Source: Treponema sp.
GTDB lineage: Bacteria > Spirochaetota > Spirochaetia > Treponematales > Treponemataceae
NCBI GenBank assembly: GCA_017614655.1
Contig: JAGABO010000155.1
Coordinates: 1 to 12,149 of the forward strand
DNA length: 12,149 bases
Reading direction: 5' to 3'
Shown: positions 1-6,940 of the stretch, piece after piece
Layout: every line of letters begins with the position of its first letter
Numbering within the stretch: position 1 is the stretch's first letter
Position numbers and translations under genes: made by a program
The notes under the pieces: model-generated
The model's input: only the letters and a program-made list of their open reading frames with translations
Database searches by the model: none
What the model was told of the DNA's origin: nothing

Positions 1-489
1 AGTGAATTAATTCAGCAGACACTAAATCGTTATCTTAACGGAATGCTTACAAACGAAGAAGTTATTCAGGAACTTTTGAAACTTGCAAAAGAAATGATGC
101 ATGCCAGCGAAGAAGGAAATAAACTCGGACTTACAGATGAAGAACTTGCCTTCTATGACGCACTCACCAAACCAGAAGCTGTAAAAGATTTTTATAAAGA
201 CGAAGAACTTGTTGCCCTTACAAAAGAGCTTACGGAAACTCTCCGCAAAAACAAAACTATAGACTGGCAAAAGAAAGAATCAGCCAGAGCAAAAATGCGC
301 ATGATTGTAAAAAAGCTTTTAAAGAAGTACAAATATCCGCCGGAAGGTCAGGAAGATGCGCTCAAGACAGTCATCAGCCAATGTGAACTCTGGACGGATA
401 ATGTCGTTGATTTCAACACGGACAATTCAACAATCTATTCCATATCCCCAGATTACGGTCTGCTTGACGTAGCAGAACAGGCATACTAA
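1..489 (+). CDS. hsdR: Type I restriction enzyme R subunit, C-terminal end (5' partial)
   Basis: The frame is open from base 1 and stops at TAA 487-489, giving the last 162 residues of a larger protein. The Met codon at 43 is internal, not a start. The sequence resembles the C-terminal helical domain of type I restriction R subunits (HsdR, DUF3387/EcoR124-type). Typical signs are a helix of the form [13 protein letters not shown], then [14 protein letters not shown], a basic stretch with [17 protein letters not shown], and a final helix in the position of the family's LEQAELL segment. This domain contacts the HsdM/HsdS methyltransferase core. The nuclease and helicase motor domains would lie upstream of the window. 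HsdR is an ATP-driven translocase that cleaves unmodified foreign DNA. The gene ends the neighbouring transcript; no hairpin plus T-run follows it. The family call is fairly secure; subtype is not determinable here. Confidence 0.85.
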   Translation, partial: SELIQQTLNRYLNGMLTNEEVIQELLKLAKEMMHASEEGNKLGLTDEELAFYDALTKPEAVKDFYKDEELVALTKELTETLRKNKTIDWQKKESARAKMRMIVKKLLKKYKYPPEGQEDALKTVISQCELWTDNVVDFNTDNSTIYSISPDYGLLDVAEQAY

Positions 490-515
490 GCCCACCGCAT
501 CCCCTGCTCCTTTTC

Positions 516-544
516 TTGAACTCCCCCTTAAAATATGGCATAAT
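516..544 (+). promoter_or_regulatory. Sigma-70-type promoter placed directly on the ychJ-like start codon
   Basis: TTGAAC (516-521), a 17-base spacer and CATAAT (539-544) make a good housekeeping promoter. The -10 box ends 9 bases before the ATG at 554, so transcription should begin at about 551, leaving a leader of only about 3 bases. No Shine-Dalgarno precedes the ATG (the bases before it are CTTTCATT). The arrangement predicts a leaderless or near-leaderless mRNA. Confidence 0.6.
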
Positions 545-553
545 GCTTTCATT

Positions 554-1060
554 ATGAGTGAATTAAATGAATCTTGCCCGTGCGGTTCGGGAAAAACTTA
601 CGGTGAATGCTGTCAGCCGCTTCATAAAGGAACAGCAAAAGCTCAGACTGCAGAAGCCCTTATGCGCGCACGTTACAGTGCTTATGTTGCGCATGAAATA
701 GACTTCATCATCAACACCTGCGAAAAAGACGAAAAGATTGCAGAGATTGACCGCAAGGCTACAGAAGACTGGAGCAACAAATCAACCTGGCATGGACTTA
801 AAATTCTCCGCACAGAAAAAGGCGGCGAAAATGACGACGAAGGTATCGTTGAATTCGAAGCCATCTATACTCAGAAAGGAATCCGCGATGTTCATCACGA
901 AATTGCAGGCTTCAAAAAGATAAACGGTGAATGGCTTTATTCAGAAGGAATGATGCGCCCGACAACAGTTGTACGCGAAACTCCAAAAGTCGGACGTAAC
1001 GAACCGTGCCCGTGCGGAAGCGGAAAGAAATACAAGCAGTGTTGTGGTAAAAACAATTAA
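554..1060 (+). CDS. YchJ-family protein with SEC-C zinc motifs at both ends
   Basis: A 168-residue protein matching the YchJ/UPF0225 layout. An N-terminal SEC-C motif (C8-P-C10-GSGK then C19-C20) is followed by the conserved [11 protein letters not shown] helix and an NTF2-like middle domain. A second SEC-C motif closes the protein (C152-P-C154-GSGKKYKQ-C163-C164). Each Cys quartet should bind one zinc. The SEC-C motif is the same element that ends SecA and several other proteins. The biological role of YchJ is not established, so no reaction is assigned. The start at 554 gives the expected family N-terminus, and both motifs are intact. The gene has its own promoter and probably reads into rlmB after a 74-base spacer. 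That spacer contains a near-copy of this gene's last six codons. Confidence 0.85.
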   Translation: MSELNESCPCGSGKTYGECCQPLHKGTAKAQTAEALMRARYSAYVAHEIDFIINTCEKDEKIAEIDRKATEDWSNKSTWHGLKILRTEKGGENDDEGIVEFEAIYTQKGIRDVHHEIAGFKKINGEWLYSEGMMRPTTVVRETPKVGRNEPCPCGSGKKYKQCCGKNN

Positions 1061-1072
1061 AATTGTTTTTAC
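1047..1072 (+). repeat. Perfect 12-base inverted repeat across the ychJ-like stop codon
   Basis: GTAAAAACAATT (1047-1058) and AATTGTTTTTAC (1061-1072) are exact reverse complements separated by AA. As RNA this folds to about 11 base pairs with a four-base loop. The stop codon (1058-1060) lies in the loop region, so a terminating ribosome would cover the left arm. The right arm is U-rich, so it could act as a weak terminator, but the stem is AT-rich and no separate T-run follows. An attenuator role is equally possible. Confidence 0.55.
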
Positions 1073-1083
1073 TCCGATTTATG

Positions 1084-1110
1084 CAGTTCATACGCCCCTG
1101 CTATGAACTG
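1084..1110 (+). repeat. Second inverted repeat in the ychJ-rlmB spacer
   Basis: CAGTTCATA (1084-1092) and TATGAACTG (1102-1110) form a perfect 9-base stem around the 9-base loop CGCCCCTGC. Two G-U pairs could extend it outward (1082-1083 with 1111-1112). No T-run follows, so it does not look like an intrinsic terminator. It lies 24 bases before the rlmB start and sits inside the longer alternative helix described in the findings. Confidence 0.5.
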
Positions 1111-1128
1111 TGCGGTAAAAATAACTAA
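1111..1128 (+). repeat. Near-copy of the last six codons of the ychJ-like gene
   Basis: Bases 1111-1128 match 1043-1060 at 15 of 18 positions. Read in matching phase both encode Cys-Gly-Lys-Asn-Asn-stop, and all three differences are silent third-position changes. The copy ends a 15-residue reading frame starting at ATG 1081 (MQFIRPCYELCGKNN), which resembles a shortened SEC-C tail (PC...Y..CCGKNN). It looks like the remnant of a duplicated gene end, out of frame with the first copy (68-base offset). Expression of the small frame is not supported. Confidence 0.45.
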
Positions 1129-1134
1129 CCGATT

Positions 1135-1905
1135 ATGATTTATACTGGATTCCATGCCGTAGAGGAACGCATAAGAAAAACTCTGCGCGATAAAGACAAC
1201 GCTAAAAACCTCAAAGTTTACTTTTCAAAGCCGGGACCACGCATCAAAAAAATTCTGGCGCTTGCAAAAGACTGCGGCATAGAATGCATTCCTTCCGACG
1301 ACAAACAGCTCGACTCCCTTGTTCAGAAACTTCCGGTTCAGGAGAGGGAGCATCGCGGCATCGTCCTTGTATGTGACGGAGAAAATCACGACGGCGTTTC
1401 TGTAGAAATCGAAAAGTGGCTTTCTGTTGAACGCGAAAAAGCAACCGTCGTTATTCTTGACGGAGTAACAGACCCGCACAACATCGGGGCAGTCCTTCGT
1501 TCATGCGATCAGCTTGGCGCAGACCTGCTTATCGTTCCGTCACACAACACGACTTCTTCCATTGCAGAAAACGGCATCATTGCACGAACCAGTGCAGGCG
1601 CTTCGGCATACGTTCCTCTTGCAACAGTTACAAATCTTTCCCGCACCGCAGACCTTCTTAAAGAAAACGGCTTCTGGCTTTATGCCGCAGACGCAGCCGG
1701 AGAAAACATCTGCGAAACAACGTTCGCTAAGAAAAGCGTTATTGTTATGGGAAGCGAAGGCAAAGGCATCTCGCGCCTTCTCGAAGAAAAATGCGACAAA
1801 GTAATTTCGATTCCAACCTGCGGAAAAATCGACAGCCTTAACGTTTCGGTTGCAGCAGGAATCATCCTCTACGAAAGACTCCGCACAATAAATTCAGCCC
1901 AATAA
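1135..1905 (+). CDS. rlmB: 23S rRNA (guanosine-2'-O-)-methyltransferase, TrmH/SpoU family
   Basis: A 256-residue SPOUT-class methyltransferase that transfers a methyl group from S-adenosylmethionine to a ribose 2'-OH. The N-terminal part (about 1-95) begins MIYTGFHAVEE, like the RNA-binding L30e-like domain of RlmB, whose E. coli member modifies G2251 in the ribosomal P loop. The catalytic domain has all three family motifs: DGVTDPHNIGAVLRS (109-123, with N116 and R122), VMGSEGKGISR (204-214, E208) and IPTCGKIDSLNVSVAAG (motif 3, N236 and S238). These residues build the knotted cofactor site and the catalytic Arg. Length is close to the usual 245-255. The start is supported by the family N-terminus; neither a Shine-Dalgarno nor a strong -10 precedes it. 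It follows the spacer hairpins, so expression may depend on read-through from the YchJ-like gene. RlmB is favoured over other TrmH paralogues, without proof of the target base. Confidence 0.85.
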   Translation: MIYTGFHAVEERIRKTLRDKDNAKNLKVYFSKPGPRIKKILALAKDCGIECIPSDDKQLDSLVQKLPVQEREHRGIVLVCDGENHDGVSVEIEKWLSVEREKATVVILDGVTDPHNIGAVLRSCDQLGADLLIVPSHNTTSSIAENGIIARTSAGASAYVPLATVTNLSRTADLLKENGFWLYAADAAGENICETTFAKKSVIVMGSEGKGISRLLEEKCDKVISIPTCGKIDSLNVSVAAGIILYERLRTINSAQ

Positions 1906-1935
1906 ATGCTCCCCGGAAAATCCCCCTGAATACGT

Positions 1936-1964
1936 TTGACCTTACAGGCGTTTAATTGTAAAAT
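1936..1964 (+). promoter_or_regulatory. Sigma-70-type promoter of the ptsI-der run, leaderless
   Basis: TTGACC (1936-1941), a 17-base spacer and TAAAAT (1959-1964) match the consensus at five of six positions in each box. The usual 7-base distance from the -10 box places the first transcribed base at about 1971, which is the A of the ptsI ATG. No Shine-Dalgarno lies before that ATG (ATTATAGA precedes it). This is the clearest leaderless arrangement in the window. Confidence 0.65.
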
Positions 1965-1970
1965 TATAGA

Positions 1971-3677
1971 ATGAACGTAATCCTTGGAATTTCTGCTTCA
2001 GGCGGAATCGGTATTGGAAGTGCGTTTGTGCTTCCCGAAGAAAAAGAGCGGGTTATTCCCCAAAATAAAATCTCTCAGCAGACTGCAGAAATTGACTGGA
2101 AGCGTTTTACTGATGCCCGCCAGAAAGTTAAGGATTCGATTCATCATGATTTAGAAAATCTTTCAAAAGATGACCTTCAGCGTGTAATTTTTGAAACCTA
2201 TCTTCTTATGATAGAGGATCCGGTTTTTATTCAGGAAGTCAAAGATTCCTTCGAACAGAAACTTCTTAACATTGAATTCATTCTGAACGAAAAATGCATT
2301 GAATATGCCGACCGCCTGCGCAATTCAGGAAATGACTATCTTGCAGAACGTGCACAGGATATAGAAGATGTTTTCGGAAAAGTTCTGGACATTCTTCTTA
2401 ACTTTCATCCGTTTAACATAAATGATATTCCGGACGGAGCGGTTATTGTCGGCCGCACAATGAAGACAAGTGATACTGTAATTCTTAACAGACGTAAGAT
2501 TGCGGGTATTGCACTTGCAGAAGGCGGCTCTTCAAGTCACGTTGCAATTCTTGCAAGAAGCTACGGAATCCCCACTGTTGTCGGTCTTGAACTTGTTCCG
2601 ATGCCGATTGAAAACGATGATCTTATTGTTGTTGACGGTGAACTCGGCGAAATAATTATCAAACCTGATGCAGGAACAATTGCTCAGGCAAAAACAAAGA
2701 TTGCGGCAAAACAGAAATACGACGAAACGCTTCACAAGTTCAGGAATCTTCCTGCCCGTACAAGTGACGGAGTTGAATTCAAACTTTATGCAAACATAGG
2801 AACTCCCGAAGAAGCAAAGATTGCTCTGGAAGAAGGTGCAGACGGCATCGGACTTTTCAGAACAGAGTTCCTTTTTATGAATACACTTCAAACTCAGAAC
2901 AAAAAGCTGAACTCTTTTTCAAATTCAATCAGCGAAGAAACTCAGTTCCAGGCGTACAAACAGGTTTTGGAAATAATGAAAGGAAAACCTGTTACAATCA
3001 GAACGCTGGACTCGGGCGGAGACAAAGTTATAGACATGAAGGACACACAGGTTCCTTCAGAAAAAAATCCGCTTATGGGACTTCGTGCAATACGTCATTC
3101 ACTTTTTTATCCACAGGTTTTCCGCACTCAGTTAAGGGCCCTGTATCGTGCAAGCATTTACGGAAATCTTAAAATCATGCTGCCGCTTATAACTGATGTC
3201 TCGCAGATTTCTACGGTAAAGGGAATCATCAAAGGTGTTCAGATGGGACTTCGTGAAGATAACATTCCTTTTAACCCTGATGTTCCTGTCGGCATAATGA
3301 TAGAAAATGCAGCCGCTGCAATCTGTTCAGACTGTCTTGCAAAAACATCAGACTTCTTTAGTCTTGGCACGAACGATCTTACCCAGTACACAATCGGAAT
3401 CGACAGAGAAAATCCTCTGGTTGCAGCCTACTACAATGAATTCAGTCTTGCGGTTCTACGCCTTATAAACCTTACGATAAAAAATGCAGCCGCACAGGGA
3501 ATACCGCTTTCTGTCTGCGGAGAAATGGCAGGCCAAAAAGAAAGTGCAATCATTCTCGGAGGAATGGGAATCAGAAGCCTTAGTATGGCACCAAAGCAGA
3601 TTTCCATCATCAAAGAAACACTTTCAAACTTCTCCATTGCAGAACTTGAATCAATTTCAAAGGACTCACTTTCATAA
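1971..3677 (+). CDS. ptsI: Phosphoenolpyruvate-protein phosphotransferase (PTS enzyme I)
   Basis: A 568-residue cytoplasmic enzyme that takes phosphate from PEP and passes it to HPr. The N-terminal HPr-binding and swivel domain ends with GGSSSHVAILARS, where H190 is the phosphorylated histidine (E. coli H189). The C-terminal PEP-binding barrel shows LFRTEFLF (R297), TIRTLDSGGDK, NPLMGLRAIR, the FFSLGTNDLTQY segment and SVCGEMAG (C516, the proton-donor Cys). All catalytic elements are present and length is normal. Between M303 and the QFQAYK helix there are 21 residues, against 10 in E. coli as I recall it, so about 11 Asn/Ser-rich residues are inserted beside the active site. No ptsH or sugar permease is adjacent. 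In several treponemes the PTS is incomplete and thought to be regulatory, so a signalling role is plausible but inferred. It is the first gene of the run with der (18-base gap). Confidence 0.93.
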   Translation: MNVILGISASGGIGIGSAFVLPEEKERVIPQNKISQQTAEIDWKRFTDARQKVKDSIHHDLENLSKDDLQRVIFETYLLMIEDPVFIQEVKDSFEQKLLNIEFILNEKCIEYADRLRNSGNDYLAERAQDIEDVFGKVLDILLNFHPFNINDIPDGAVIVGRTMKTSDTVILNRRKIAGIALAEGGSSSHVAILARSYGIPTVVGLELVPMPIENDDLIVVDGELGEIIIKPDAGTIAQAKTKIAAKQKYDETLHKFRNLPARTSDGVEFKLYANIGTPEEAKIALEEGADGIGLFRTEFLFMNTLQTQNKKLNSFSNSISEETQFQAYKQVLEIMKGKPVTIRTLDSGGDKVIDMKDTQVPSEKNPLMGLRAIRHSLFYPQVFRTQLRALYRASIYGNLKIMLPLITDVSQISTVKGIIKGVQMGLREDNIPFNPDVPVGIMIENAAAAICSDCLAKTSDFFSLGTNDLTQYTIGIDRENPLVAAYYNEFSLAVLRLINLTIKNAAAQGIPLSVCGEMAGQKESAIILGGMGIRSLSMAPKQISIIKETLSNFSIAELESISKDSLS

Positions 3678-3695
3678 CAAAACGGAAATCATCAG

Positions 3696-5255
3696 ATGAA
3701 GAAAAAAAAGCAGAAGCCCGACTTTTCAAAACCAAAGCCTCAGAAAAAGACAGAAGAAATTTCTGTAACAGAAGAAAATGTATCTGCAGAAAAAAAATCA
3801 GATAAAGCAGAAAAGACGGAAGAAAAAGACAACATAGAAAGCCGCAGAAAAGCCCGCACGGAAAAATTCTTTCCCGACAGAACCTACAACAACCTGCCGC
3901 TCATCGTAATTGCAGGGCGTCCTAATGTTGGAAAATCAACTCTGTTCAATGCACTTACTCACACTAAGCGCGCCATCACCGACCCTACTCCGGGTGTTAC
4001 CCGCGATCCTGTTGAAGGCACCTGCTTTCTTGACGGAATGCCTGTTCACCTTATGGACACAGGCGGTTACAAGCTTACCCGCGACCTCACAAGCCGTGAA
4101 AGCGAAATGGATGACCTTGTTGTTGCAAAAACAAAGGAAATGCTTTTTAAAGCAGACCGCATTCTTCTTCTTTTAGATGCAGCAGAAATTACGGCAGAAG
4201 ATGAAGAACTCATTATTACCCTTCGCCAGTTTAACGAAAAGTTGATAGCCGCAGTTAACAAAACCGAAGGCGGGAAAAATACAGACCTTGCTTACAACTA
4301 TGCGCGCTTTGGTTTCAAAGACCTTATTTTTATTTCTGCAAAACACGGCGACAACCTTCCGGAACTTCAGAGGCGTCTTGTTGACGGAATGGATTTTTCT
4401 AAAGTAACGGAAGGCGAAGAAGAGGACCGCGCAATCAGAATTGCGATTCTCGGAAAACCGAACACAGGAAAATCAACTTTAAGCAATGCACTTACACACA
4501 CGCAGGCTTCCATTGTAAGCGACTATGCAGGAACAACCCGCGATGTTGTAGAAGGAAGCTTCCGCTACAACGGCCGCGACATTCAGATTCTGGACACAGC
4601 AGGAATCAGACGAAAGGCCAAAGTAAAAGAAAACGTTGAATACTATTCAGTAAACCGTGCAATCAAAACTCTGGATGAATGTGACATTGCCTTCATCATG
4701 ATTGATGCCGTTGAAGGACTTGCCGAACAGGATAAAAAAATTACATCCCTGGCTTTTGAAAGAGGCCGCGGTGTAATCTTTGTACTCAACAAGTGGGACT
4801 TAATGGAAGATCAGAGCAACAAGGCCATTAATAAAACTAAAGACTGGATTCAGACAATGTTCGGTCAGATGAACTGGGCTCCGATTGTTACAATAAGTGC
4901 AAAAAATTCTGACGGAATTAAAAACCTTATGAATACTGCCCTTTCTGTTTATGAACAGCTTAACAAAAAAGTTGATACTGCAGCTCTTAACCTTGCACTA
5001 AAAGACTGGCTCTTTAAATATCCGCCGCCAGCTACAAAAGCAATTCATTTTAAAATCCGTTACATGACGCAGACCAGCATTAATCCGGTTAACTTCCTGA
5101 TTTTTGCAACAAGGCCCGACAATGTTCCTGCAACTTATGTTTCTTATCTTAAAAACCGGATCAGGGAAGACCTGGGGTTTGACCTCATACCGGTACAGAT
5201 AGAGATGAAAGCAAGCCGCAAGGACTGGAAAGATGTTCACAATAGGACAGATTGA
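3696..5255 (+). CDS. der: Ribosome-assembly GTPase Der (EngA) with Lys-rich N-terminal extension
   Basis: A 519-residue protein with the double GTPase layout unique to Der, which matures the 50S subunit. GTPase domain 1 has GRPNVGKST (74-82), a DTGG motif and NKTE (188-191). Domain 2 has GKPNTGKST (253-261), a DTAG motif and NKWD. A KH-like RNA-binding domain ends the protein (PPATKAIHFKIRYMTQ, then FATRPDNVP). Two features differ from E. coli Der. An extra, highly charged segment of about 65 residues precedes domain 1, rich in Lys and Glu and probably disordered. The G4 motif of domain 1 is NKxE instead of NKxD (E191). The start at 3696 has only a weak GGA upstream, but there is no later Met before the first P-loop. 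The gene follows ptsI by 18 bases and overlaps the next gene by 23 bases, so it is surely co-transcribed. Confidence 0.95.
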   Translation: MKKKKQKPDFSKPKPQKKTEEISVTEENVSAEKKSDKAEKTEEKDNIESRRKARTEKFFPDRTYNNLPLIVIAGRPNVGKSTLFNALTHTKRAITDPTPGVTRDPVEGTCFLDGMPVHLMDTGGYKLTRDLTSRESEMDDLVVAKTKEMLFKADRILLLLDAAEITAEDEELIITLRQFNEKLIAAVNKTEGGKNTDLAYNYARFGFKDLIFISAKHGDNLPELQRRLVDGMDFSKVTEGEEEDRAIRIAILGKPNTGKSTLSNALTHTQASIVSDYAGTTRDVVEGSFRYNGRDIQILDTAGIRRKAKVKENVEYYSVNRAIKTLDECDIAFIMIDAVEGLAEQDKKITSLAFERGRGVIFVLNKWDLMEDQSNKAINKTKDWIQTMFGQMNWAPIVTISAKNSDGIKNLMNTALSVYEQLNKKVDTAALNLALKDWLFKYPPPATKAIHFKIRYMTQTSINPVNFLIFATRPDNVPATYVSYLKNRIREDLGFDLIPVQIEMKASRKDWKDVHNRTD

Positions 5256-5559
5256 AAAGCTTACCGGCATTAAAGCTCACGTTCTCCGCTACTGGGAAGA
5301 AGTTGTTCCTGCAATTTCTCCGCTAAAAACAGATGGCGGTCACCGTATTTATTCACAGCGGCACCTCGAAATCATAATGCGCATGAAGTATCTGATTCAG
5401 ACAAAAGGCTTTACTATCGAAGGTGCACGCAATCAGATAATTGCAGAAAGTGATGCATACATTCAGAATCGTGATGCACTGCAGACAATTCAGGAACTTA
5501 AACGCGAATTAAGTGAACTTTATCTTCTTGTATCGGGAGGAAACGATGAGCGCAGATAA
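5233..5559 (+). CDS. Small MerR-family DNA-binding regulator without effector domain
   Basis: A 108-residue protein. Residues 1-70 form a MerR-type winged helix-turn-helix: MFTIGQIEKLTGI (first helices), LRYWEE (18-23, the recognition-helix signature) and GGHRIYS (35-41, wing 1). After it comes a helical stretch, about 75-100, that looks like the MerR dimerisation coiled coil. There is no C-terminal sensing domain and no cysteine anywhere, so thiol-based metal or redox sensing as in classic MerR proteins is excluded. The start is set by AAGGA (5220-5224), 8 bases before the ATG. The gene begins inside der (23-base overlap) and ends inside the Rsm22-like gene (14-base overlap), so its translation is coupled to both neighbours. 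Its target is unknown; autoregulation of this run is one guess. The family call is firm, the function open. Confidence 0.85.
   Translation: MFTIGQIEKLTGIKAHVLRYWEEVVPAISPLKTDGGHRIYSQRHLEIIMRMKYLIQTKGFTIEGARNQIIAESDAYIQNRDALQTIQELKRELSELYLLVSGGNDERR
5535..5540 (+). promoter_or_regulatory. Strong Shine-Dalgarno that fixes the Rsm22-like start
   Basis: GGGAGG lies five bases before ATG 5546, inside the end of the MerR-like gene. It argues for that ATG over the upstream in-frame GTG at 5513, which has no such site and would add 11 unconserved hydrophobic residues. Confidence 0.8.
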
Positions 5560-6934
5560 AAGCCCGGAAGTAAAATGGTGGGAAGCAAAACAGGGAATGA
5601 CTCCCTTCTTAAAAAAACAGCAGCTCGAAAAAAAAGCAAATAAACATGCAGCAAGAAAACAGGCTCAGGCAGAAAAAGATGCAGAAGAACAAAAACTGAA
5701 CCCCGGAAAAAATCCTGCAAAAAAAACTCAGCATAAAAAACCGGAATTCACGATTCAAAAAAAAGAGCGCAACTTAAAATCAGAGAATTCTATTTTTAAT
5801 CCCGAACGCGTTCCAGAAGATGCAAAGCTTCTCTTAGAAAACTATAATGCACTGCTTGCTTCAAACATGCGCTTAAATTCAAAACAGCGTGCACTTCTTC
5901 CGGAACAGATACGCCGTTTAAGCCACAGCCTTACCGACGAACGGGGAAGCCGCCGCTTAGGTTACATGAACTCACCGGAAAGCCTTACCGCATACATTCA
6001 TTATTTTTTAAGATGGAATCTTGTTAGACTCGTAAAACTTTTCTCCAATCTTCCTGATGATTTCCTTTCGCTCGAAGACGGAAGTGTCTGTCTGGACATA
6101 GGAAGCGGACCGCTTACTGCAGTTACTTCTCTTTTTCTTGCACGCCCGGAACTTCGTACAAAGAAGCTCACTTTTTACTGCCTGGACATTTCCCAGAGCG
6201 CACTTGCCGCAGGAGAAGACATTTTTCTTTCTACTGCAGCCGCACTTAAATGTGAACCGTGGAAAATAGTCCGCGTTAAGGGAGAATTCGGAACCGAAAT
6301 AAAAGAAAAAGCATCTCTTGTTTTTAGTGCAAATGTTTTTAACGAAGCAGTTGATGATTTTAAGATGCCTCCGGATTATCTTGCAAAAAAGTTTACGCAG
6401 AAAATGCTTTCATATACAAAAGAAGATGCCCGCATAATTTTAATTGAACCTGGAACTCCGAAAGCCAGCCGTTTTGTTTCACTTATGCGGGATGCACTTT
6501 TAAGAAAAGATTTTATACCGGTTTCTCCGTGTACTCACTGTGCTGAATGTCCGATGGACGGAAAGCGTAACGGCAAATGGTGCAACTTTGCTTTTTCTAC
6601 AGAGGATGCACCTTGCGAACTCAAGCAGCTTTCTAAAAAAGCAGACCTTCCAAAAGAAAGAGCCGTTCTTTCGTTTGTTGCAGTTAAAAAATCAGCGGAC
6701 AGATCAGAAGAAGACACGGACTGCAGCGAAGATTCAGAAATAAGCTTCCGCATTGCAAGTGACGAAATCCGCCTTCCCGGAAACAGGCACGGTTACTACG
6801 CATGCTCCGGCAGGGGACTGCTTCTTGTAGAAACAAAAGAAAAACTTTTCTCCGGAGAAGCATTCACGGTGCCGCAGAAAAAACTTACGGGCACCACTGA
6901 TGCAAAATCCGGCGCGCTTATAGTGCGGATTTAA
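5546..6934 (+). CDS. Rsm22/METTL17-like ribosomal small-subunit methyltransferase with Cys cluster
   Basis: A 462-residue protein from ATG 5546. Residues 1 to about 85 are very rich in Lys, Ala and Gln and probably form a basic RNA-binding tail. A class I SAM-dependent methyltransferase core follows, with motif I VCLDIGSGPLTA (181-192) and LTFYCLDIS as the acidic strand that normally binds the SAM ribose. Late in the domain comes C329-T-H-C332-A-E-C335-P-M, then W345-C346-N-F. This matches the Rsm22 (PF09243) signature CPHxxxCPL...WCHF. In the mitochondrial relatives Rsm22/METTL17 these cysteines are reported to hold an iron-sulfur cluster, and the proteins act in small-subunit assembly. C332 is an additional cysteine relative to the signature I remember. 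A C-terminal beta-rich tail has GYYACSGRGLLLV, as in the family. It is the last gene of the run after der and converges on the acyl-CoA ligase. Whether it still methylates rRNA is unknown. Confidence 0.8.
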   Translation: MSADKSPEVKWWEAKQGMTPFLKKQQLEKKANKHAARKQAQAEKDAEEQKLNPGKNPAKKTQHKKPEFTIQKKERNLKSENSIFNPERVPEDAKLLLENYNALLASNMRLNSKQRALLPEQIRRLSHSLTDERGSRRLGYMNSPESLTAYIHYFLRWNLVRLVKLFSNLPDDFLSLEDGSVCLDIGSGPLTAVTSLFLARPELRTKKLTFYCLDISQSALAAGEDIFLSTAAALKCEPWKIVRVKGEFGTEIKEKASLVFSANVFNEAVDDFKMPPDYLAKKFTQKMLSYTKEDARIILIEPGTPKASRFVSLMRDALLRKDFIPVSPCTHCAECPMDGKRNGKWCNFAFSTEDAPCELKQLSKKADLPKERAVLSFVAVKKSADRSEEDTDCSEDSEISFRIASDEIRLPGNRHGYYACSGRGLLLVETKEKLFSGEAFTVPQKKLTGTTDAKSGALIVRI

Positions 6935-6940
6935 CCTTCG

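Noticed and set aside
1..489. A separate small gene starting at ATG 43
   Set aside because: The frame is open to base 1 and the residues before Met continue the R-subunit domain, so this is the tail of a larger gene.
1081..1128. A translated 15-residue peptide before rlmB
   Set aside because: There is no Shine-Dalgarno or promoter for it. Its resemblance to the upstream gene end is better explained as a remnant.
2532..2891. 119-codon open frame antisense to ptsI
   Set aside because: It lies wholly over conserved ptsI coding sequence, is rich in Cys and Phe, and has no Shine-Dalgarno or family resemblance.
5513..5545. GTG at 5513 as start of the Rsm22-like gene
   Set aside because: No Shine-Dalgarno precedes it, whereas ATG 5546 has GGGAGG at ideal spacing. 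The 11 extra residues look like an accidental extension into the MerR-like gene.
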